Source of the DNA: CAYMCV01 sp964389005
Lineage (GTDB): Bacteria > Bacillota > Clostridia > Lachnospirales > Lachnospiraceae
Direction of reading: 5' to 3'
Assembly (NCBI GenBank): GCA_964389005.1
Contig: CAYMCV010000093.1
Span: 1 to 10,165 of the forward strand
DNA: 10,165 nucleotides
The notes under the pieces are model-generated. The model had not been told where the DNA came from. It made no database searches and worked only from the letters and a program-made list of their open reading frames with translations. Below, in pieces: positions 6,793-10,165 of this stretch. Position 1 is the first letter of the stretch, and the number at the start of each line of letters is the position of its first letter. Made by a program: the position numbers and the translations under genes.

Positions 6793-7311
6793 CTACCGAT
6801 ATTGCAGACGAATTTTATCTGCAATCAATGCAATGAATTCCGAATTGGTCGGTTTTCCTTTTCCCGTATTAATGGTATAGCCAAACAGTTGATCGAGCGT
6901 TTCCATTTTACCGCGATTCCATGCCACTTCAATTGCATGTCTGATTGCACGTTCTACCCTACTTGGCGTGGTCTGAAAGCGCTTCGCGATGGACGGATAT
7001 AAAATTTTGGTAATCGAGTTTAATAACTCAATATCTTTGACCGACATCATTATCGCTTCGCGCAGATATTGATATCCTTTGATGTGTGCGGGAACACCAA
7101 TCTCATGTATCATCTCAGTGACATCTTTTTCAAGGTCACGTACTTTCTCCTTTGGAACCGATTCCGATTCCGTACACCTCTTAACCTGACTTCGTTCTTG
7201 GGACGGAACGGTAATCATAATTTGAAACTCTTTGTCTTCATTCAGTAAATCTGACAGGATTTGAATCATTTTTCCATTATCTTCTGTAGTCACCACATTA
7301 AGCTGATCCAT
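6793..7311 (-). CDS. spo0A: Spo0A-type sporulation regulator lacking most of its receiver domain
   Basis: Spo0A normally has about 260 to 275 residues: a phosphoreceiver, a linker and a DNA-binding domain. This protein has 172. Residues 60-172 are a complete, highly conserved Spo0A C-terminal domain (MIHEIGVPAHIKGYQYLREA at 67-86; TTPSRVERAIRHAIEVAW recognition region at 114-131; GKGKPTNSEFIALIADKIRL at 150-169). Residues 1 to about 35 still resemble the start of the receiver: beta-1, an acidic E10-D11-N12, and the first helix. The segment that should hold the phosphorylated Asp (about 55), the Thr/Ser (about 85) and the Lys (about 107) is absent; residues 36-59 are a charged, linker-like stretch. 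The frame is uninterrupted, the ATG has GGAGG six bases upstream, and gene order (recN-spoIVB-spo0A) is standard. Phosphorylation by the usual relay or histidine kinases should be impossible; the protein may be constitutively active, controlled by its amount, or a relic in a non-sporulating line. Confidence 0.93.
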   Translation of the reverse strand: MDQLNVVTTEDNGKMIQILSDLLNEDKEFQIMITVPSQERSQVKRCTESESVPKEKVRDLEKDVTEMIHEIGVPAHIKGYQYLREAIMMSVKDIELLNSITKILYPSIAKRFQTTPSRVERAIRHAIEVAWNRGKMETLDQLFGYTINTGKGKPTNSEFIALIADKIRLQYR

Positions 7312-7415
7312 AAAAATCCTCCATTCTTGTCAATTTCTCTCGTCTTATTGCGTAGTTTTCGTAAAAGTTCTGCTAAAAAACAAATTACGACCTAACTTAT
7401 GTTACGCATCTGACA

Positions 7416-7422
7416 TTTGACA
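7416..7422 (-). promoter_or_regulatory. 0A-box-like site at the spo0A transcription start
   Basis: TGTCAAA on the minus strand, one base off the TGTCGAA core and within the looser consensus in which A or G is allowed at that place. It lies just downstream of the predicted spo0A -10 element, where a bound protein would be expected to hinder transcription. This is a weak motif match with an informative position. Confidence 0.25.
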
Positions 7423-7430
7423 CCTGTATC

Positions 7431-7460
7431 ATTATATAAGAATGTCATTTTATGTTTCAA
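7431..7460 (-). promoter_or_regulatory. Sigma-A type promoter of spo0A
   Basis: On the minus strand TTGAAA (7460-7455), an 18-base spacer and a perfect TATAAT (7436-7431) lie in the 156-base gap between spoIVB and spo0A. Transcription would start near 7424 and leave an untranslated leader of about 110 bases. I found no convincing sigma-H promoter, which would be expected beside it in Bacillus. Confidence 0.6.
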
Positions 7461-7467
7461 TCATTTC

Positions 7468-8751
7468 TCACCGCATTATCAACATGTTTTCGACAAATAT
7501 ACCATATCCTTTTCTTGGATTTTTAACCATGACATGTGTAATTGCTCCAATCAATTTCCCCTCTTGGATGATTGGAGAACCACTCATTCCCTGTACGATT
7601 CCACCTGTTAATTGAATCAGTTCCGGATCAATAACTTCAAGCGCAATTTCCCGTTTTTTGTTGTCGTTATTATAGTTAATTTCCGTTATTTGCACGTCAT
7701 AAAGTTTGCGTTCACCGTCGACTGCCGAAATAATTTGTGCCTTACCGACATAAGCGTCCTGTTTATAGCCGATGCCGTAAGTTTTCATTCCATGATCAAT
7801 CAGTATTTGTGCATTGACTCCACCAATCCCGCTTGTTGTGTTGTCAACAATATCACCTTTGATATTGTCCTGTGTATACTCAATCACGCCCGTAATTCCG
7901 CCTGGTTCTCCGGCCTCACCTTTTTCAATTGAAATTATTCTTGTCGTGTATATGTTTCCGTAAGCAATTTCTACAAGTTCGTTTGTATCGCAATCTGTCA
8001 CGCCGTGTCCCAAAGCCGCAAAATGTCCATCATAATCGACATACGTAAGAGTTCCTATCCCCTGAATACTGTCACGAATCCACAACCCGACCTTCCAATT
8101 ACCCTCCGTATCTTTTTGTGGAAAAATCATTCGTTCTGTTATTCTATCGCCGCGTCGAATTTGCATATTCAGTATTTCACCTCTACAGGTTTCCACTGTC
8201 TCGATAAACTTTCTTTTCGAATCAATTTCGACTCCGTTGACACTGACAATGTAATCTCCGCTTTCCAGAATTCCTTGCGATGGCGCACATTCCACACCAT
8301 AACAGTTCAAAAAACTGCCGGTATCAATGACAAGTATTCCATCCATTTTGATGTAAATCCCGATTGGTGTTCCAAGCGGAATTACTTCCCGTTCTTCAAC
8401 CGCTTCCACCTTCACGTCCTTATACGGAAACACGCCGAACAGACGCAGTTTTAACTGATATGCTTCAGCACGATTCGTAAAAAATATCTGCTCCTTCTGA
8501 AAATCAACAGGAATCGAAACCGTGTCGGACATATGTTCCGAAAATGTTCCGGCTTCGACAACTTCTTTACATATTTCTCCGCAAACCGGTACATCGAAAT
8601 CAATATGCTCCTCCTGACCGGCCTTAATGTATATGGTATCAGGTATTTTTTGCAGCATACCGTAATAATAAACAATGATAATTCCAACTACGCCAAGAAT
8701 CATAAAAATGGCCAAAAACAATCTGTATTTCATTACTTTTTTTGCTTCCAC
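7468..8751 (-). CDS. spoIVB: SpoIVB, sporulation signalling serine peptidase (family S55)
   Basis: SpoIVB is made in the forespore, crosses into the space between the two membranes and triggers activation of late mother-cell sigma factor processing by cleaving its targets there. The 427-aa product is the same size as B. subtilis SpoIVB (426). It has an N-terminal membrane anchor (about residues 10-30), a PDZ domain (about 125-205) and the S55 peptidase domain with His249 (ALGHGVTD), Asp375 (EVIDPEL) and Ser390 (GMSGSP), matching B. subtilis H236, D363 and S378. The start is a GTG at 8751 with GGAGG six bases upstream; an ATG at 8733 is the alternative. The protein ends soon after GYGIFVENM, a few residues shorter than in Bacillus. 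The intact triad argues that late sporulation functions are under selection, in contrast with the trimmed spo0A next door. Confidence 0.95.
   Translation of the reverse strand: MEAKKVMKYRLFLAIFMILGVVGIIIVYYYGMLQKIPDTIYIKAGQEEHIDFDVPVCGEICKEVVEAGTFSEHMSDTVSIPVDFQKEQIFFTNRAEAYQLKLRLFGVFPYKDVKVEAVEEREVIPLGTPIGIYIKMDGILVIDTGSFLNCYGVECAPSQGILESGDYIVSVNGVEIDSKRKFIETVETCRGEILNMQIRRGDRITERMIFPQKDTEGNWKVGLWIRDSIQGIGTLTYVDYDGHFAALGHGVTDCDTNELVEIAYGNIYTTRIISIEKGEAGEPGGITGVIEYTQDNIKGDIVDNTTSGIGGVNAQILIDHGMKTYGIGYKQDAYVGKAQIISAVDGERKLYDVQITEINYNNDNKKREIALEVIDPELIQLTGGIVQGMSGSPIIQEGKLIGAITHVMVKNPRKGYGIFVENMLIMR
7487..7497 (-). promoter_or_regulatory. Strong 0A box match upstream of spo0A
   Basis: The minus strand reads TTTGTCGAAAA, a full-length match to the extended 0A-box consensus. 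It lies in the last codons of spoIVB (I-F-V-E-N), about 27 bases upstream of the predicted spo0A -35 element. B. subtilis spo0A is autoregulated through 0A boxes in its promoter region, so the location fits. It could be a by-product of the coding sequence, because the SpoIVB C-terminus GYGIFVENM is itself conserved in type. Confidence 0.45.
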
Positions 8752-8757
8752 TTTAAA

Positions 8758-8762
8758 CCTCC
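8758..8762 (-). promoter_or_regulatory. Ribosome binding site of spoIVB
   Basis: GGAGG six bases before GTG at 8751. It decides for the GTG start; the ATG at 8733 would be 24 bases away. I see no clear sigma-F or sigma-G promoter in the 70 bases between this site and the recN terminator. Confidence 0.75.
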
Positions 8763-8820
8763 GTACCGCAATTCTTAGATCAGTGAGGAAATGTTCTGCT
8801 TGAAATTCCAATTGAATAAA

Positions 8821-8849
8821 AAAGAACACAACGCTCTCGTGTGTTCTTT
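8821..8849 (-). terminator. Intrinsic terminator after recN
   Basis: A perfect 10-bp stem (AAAGAACACA with TGTGTTCTTT) and a nine-base loop begins 31 bases after the recN stop. On the minus strand the stem runs straight into a T-run (six T, then ATTC). It should separate recN transcripts from spoIVB, which is expected to be forespore-specific. Confidence 0.85.
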
Positions 8850-8880
8850 ATTATGTGCCGTTTTAGATTTTTTCCTTCAA

Positions 8881-10165
8881 TTATTTTTTTGTTTTTGTTG
8901 CCAATTCCTTCAACTCACGTGCATGTTCCATCGCACTTTCCGTGATGGTTTCGCCACCGATCAACCTGGCTACTTCTGTCATCATTTCATCATCAGACAA
9001 TTCACGAAGTGTTGTGACCGTAACACTGCTTTGTATATCTTTCTCAATGACATAATGTGAATCGGCCATGGCTGCAATTTGCGGTAAATGTGTGATGCAA
9101 ATAATTTGGTGATTGCGTGCCAGCATGCCGAGTTTTTCAGACACCTTCCATGCCGTTTTTCCACTGATTCCGGTATCGATTTCATCAAAAATCAATGTGT
9201 TAATTGCATCTCTTGCCGCAGATACCGTCTTGATTGCCAACATGATTCTGGAAAGTTCTCCTCCGCTCGCCACATTTCTAAGCGGCTTCACCGGTTCCCC
9301 GAAATTGGTAGAAATCAAGAATTCCACACGGTCTTTTCCCTGCGATGTATAATTCTCTCGCTCCGTAAAAGAGATTACAAATTCAGAGTTTAAAAAATTC
9401 AAATCTGATAATGCCGCTTGTATTTCTTTTTCAAGTTTTTGGGCTTCTTTTTTGCGTAGTAACGACAAACGTTGTGAAGCAGCCTCCAATTGTTTTGTTG
9501 CCAAATCCAATCGCTCTTGCATCGCTAAACGGTTTTCTTCCAAATGACGCAATTGATCAATTCGTCCGGATAATTTCTCTGCATACGTTAAAATATCGGA
9601 AATATCCGAACCATATTTATCTTTTAGATGATTGATCACATTCAGTCTTGCCTGTATTACATCAAAATCTTCCTGCGAAAATGAAAGTTCTGCATCGTAA
9701 TTTTGTATTTCGCGCAAGAAATCATGCAACATGTCTTCGATTTCACAGATGTTTTGCATGTATTCTTGCAATTTTGCATCGAAATTCTGAATGTATGACA
9801 ATTCTTTCACAGCACGTCCAAGTTGTTCTGTGCAACTGTCATCCTTTTCTTTGAGAAGGTTCTGTAGCAGAATCAGGTGTTCTTTTATCTTATATGCGTT
9901 CTGCAATTTGAAGAAATCATTCTCCAGTGCAGAATCCTCTCCGACCTCCAAAGCCGCCTCCTCAATTTCATGCAGTTCAAATTCGGCAAAAGACAATTCT
10001 TTATCCCGCTGTGTTTGATCCATTTGAAGTTCCTGCATTTCAGACAGTGCATCTTGATAGTGTTGAAATAATTCCTTCACCGTCTCTTTCGTAGAGATGA
10101 GTTCTTTTGAGCCAAAGGAATCCAGAATGTCAAGGTGCTTTTGTGCCTGAAGCAACGTTTGATGA
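8881..10165 (-). CDS. recN: RecN, DNA double-strand break repair ATPase (5'-truncated by the window edge)
   Basis: SMC-like ATPase that gathers at double-strand breaks early in recombinational repair. The window holds the C-terminal 427 residues of a protein usually about 555 to 575 long; the N-terminus with Walker A is off the right edge, so there is no start codon here. The first visible residues, HQTLLQAQKHLDILDSFG, are the typical RecN continuation after its HGQH motif. Two long helical, coiled-coil stretches follow (roughly 10100-9960 and 9560-9400). Then come the ABC signature ASGGELSR (near 9248-9271), Walker B LIFDEIDTGISG (near 9165-9203) and the H-loop THLPQIAAMA. The lysine-rich end ATKTKK is followed by TAA at 8881. 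recN upstream of spoIVB and spo0A is the usual clostridial and bacillar order. Confidence 0.97.
   Translation of the reverse strand, partial: HQTLLQAQKHLDILDSFGSKELISTKETVKELFQHYQDALSEMQELQMDQTQRDKELSFAEFELHEIEEAALEVGEDSALENDFFKLQNAYKIKEHLILLQNLLKEKDDSCTEQLGRAVKELSYIQNFDAKLQEYMQNICEIEDMLHDFLREIQNYDAELSFSQEDFDVIQARLNVINHLKDKYGSDISDILTYAEKLSGRIDQLRHLEENRLAMQERLDLATKQLEAASQRLSLLRKKEAQKLEKEIQAALSDLNFLNSEFVISFTERENYTSQGKDRVEFLISTNFGEPVKPLRNVASGGELSRIMLAIKTVSAARDAINTLIFDEIDTGISGKTAWKVSEKLGMLARNHQIICITHLPQIAAMADSHYVIEKDIQSSVTVTTLRELSDDEMMTEVARLIGGETITESAMEHARELKELATKTKK

Noticed and set aside
6738..6795. Terminator between spo0A and glgA
   Set aside because: Only a five-base ATACA/TGTAT stem without GC content or a T-run is present.
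6793..7311. spo0A as a frameshifted or late-started fragment
   Set aside because: The reading frame is continuous from a receiver-like N-terminus with its own GGAGG site to the natural stop, so the missing part is an internal in-frame loss. No receiver remnant was seen in the upstream 156 bases.
8005..8454. Open reading frame of 149 codons on the plus strand, antisense to spoIVB
   Set aside because: It is a shadow of a clear peptidase gene and has no recognisable domain.
8550..8560. TGTCGAA core within spoIVB
   Set aside because: It is internal to the gene, explained by the V-V-E codons, and not near a promoter.
8752..8829. 26-residue N-terminal extension of SpoIVB
   Set aside because: It would run through the recN terminator and over the ribosome site that serves the GTG at 8751.
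1..10165. CRISPR array, insertion sequence, integrase, toxin-antitoxin or other defence genes
   Set aside because: No repeated spacers, transposase-like frames or other accessory genes were seen; apart from spo0A the window is conserved core genome.

Overview
The window looks like a piece of chromosome from a low-GC, Gram-positive anaerobe of the class Clostridia. The best guess is the family Lachnospiraceae, inferred from the order recN-spoIVB-spo0A and yicC-remA-gmk-rpoZ-rimO-pgsA and from the protein sequences; no 16S or other taxonomic marker is present. All ten genes lie on the minus strand, so the biological order runs from the right end of the window to the left. No mobile element, CRISPR array, tRNA or rRNA was seen, and no gap between genes exceeds 160 bases.

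Right part (10165 to about 6793), DNA repair and sporulation control. A 5'-truncated recN (double-strand break repair ATPase) ends in a clear intrinsic terminator. It is followed by spoIVB (forespore signalling serine peptidase, intact catalytic triad) and spo0A (master regulator of sporulation). The spo0A gene is the main surprise. It codes for only 172 residues. The DNA-binding domain is complete and highly conserved, but most of the phosphoreceiver domain is missing, including the places where the phosphorylated Asp and the conserved Thr/Ser and Lys would be. The first 30 to 40 residues still look like the start of a receiver, so this is an internal deletion in an intact reading frame and not a late start or a frameshift. 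A sigma-A-type promoter and possible Spo0A-binding sites (0A boxes) lie upstream.

Middle part (6715 to 5270), glycogen. glgA (glycogen/granulose synthase) sits 77 bases downstream of spo0A. It has a TGTCGAA 0A-box core in its leader and a good terminator behind it. This suggests, but does not prove, that storage polysaccharide synthesis is tied to Spo0A.

Left part (5201 to 1), translation quality control and core housekeeping. rqcH (ribosome quality control, C-terminal alanine tailing) stands between the glgA terminator and a well-formed sigma-A promoter that overlaps its own 3' end. That promoter heads a tight operon: yicC (endoribonuclease family), remA (DNA-binding regulator), gmk (guanylate kinase), rpoZ (RNA polymerase omega), rimO (S12 methylthiotransferase) and pgsA (phosphatidylglycerophosphate synthase, only the first codons present). 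Genes in this operon are separated by 1 to 13 bases or overlap, and several use GTG starts behind strong ribosome binding sites, which points to translational coupling.
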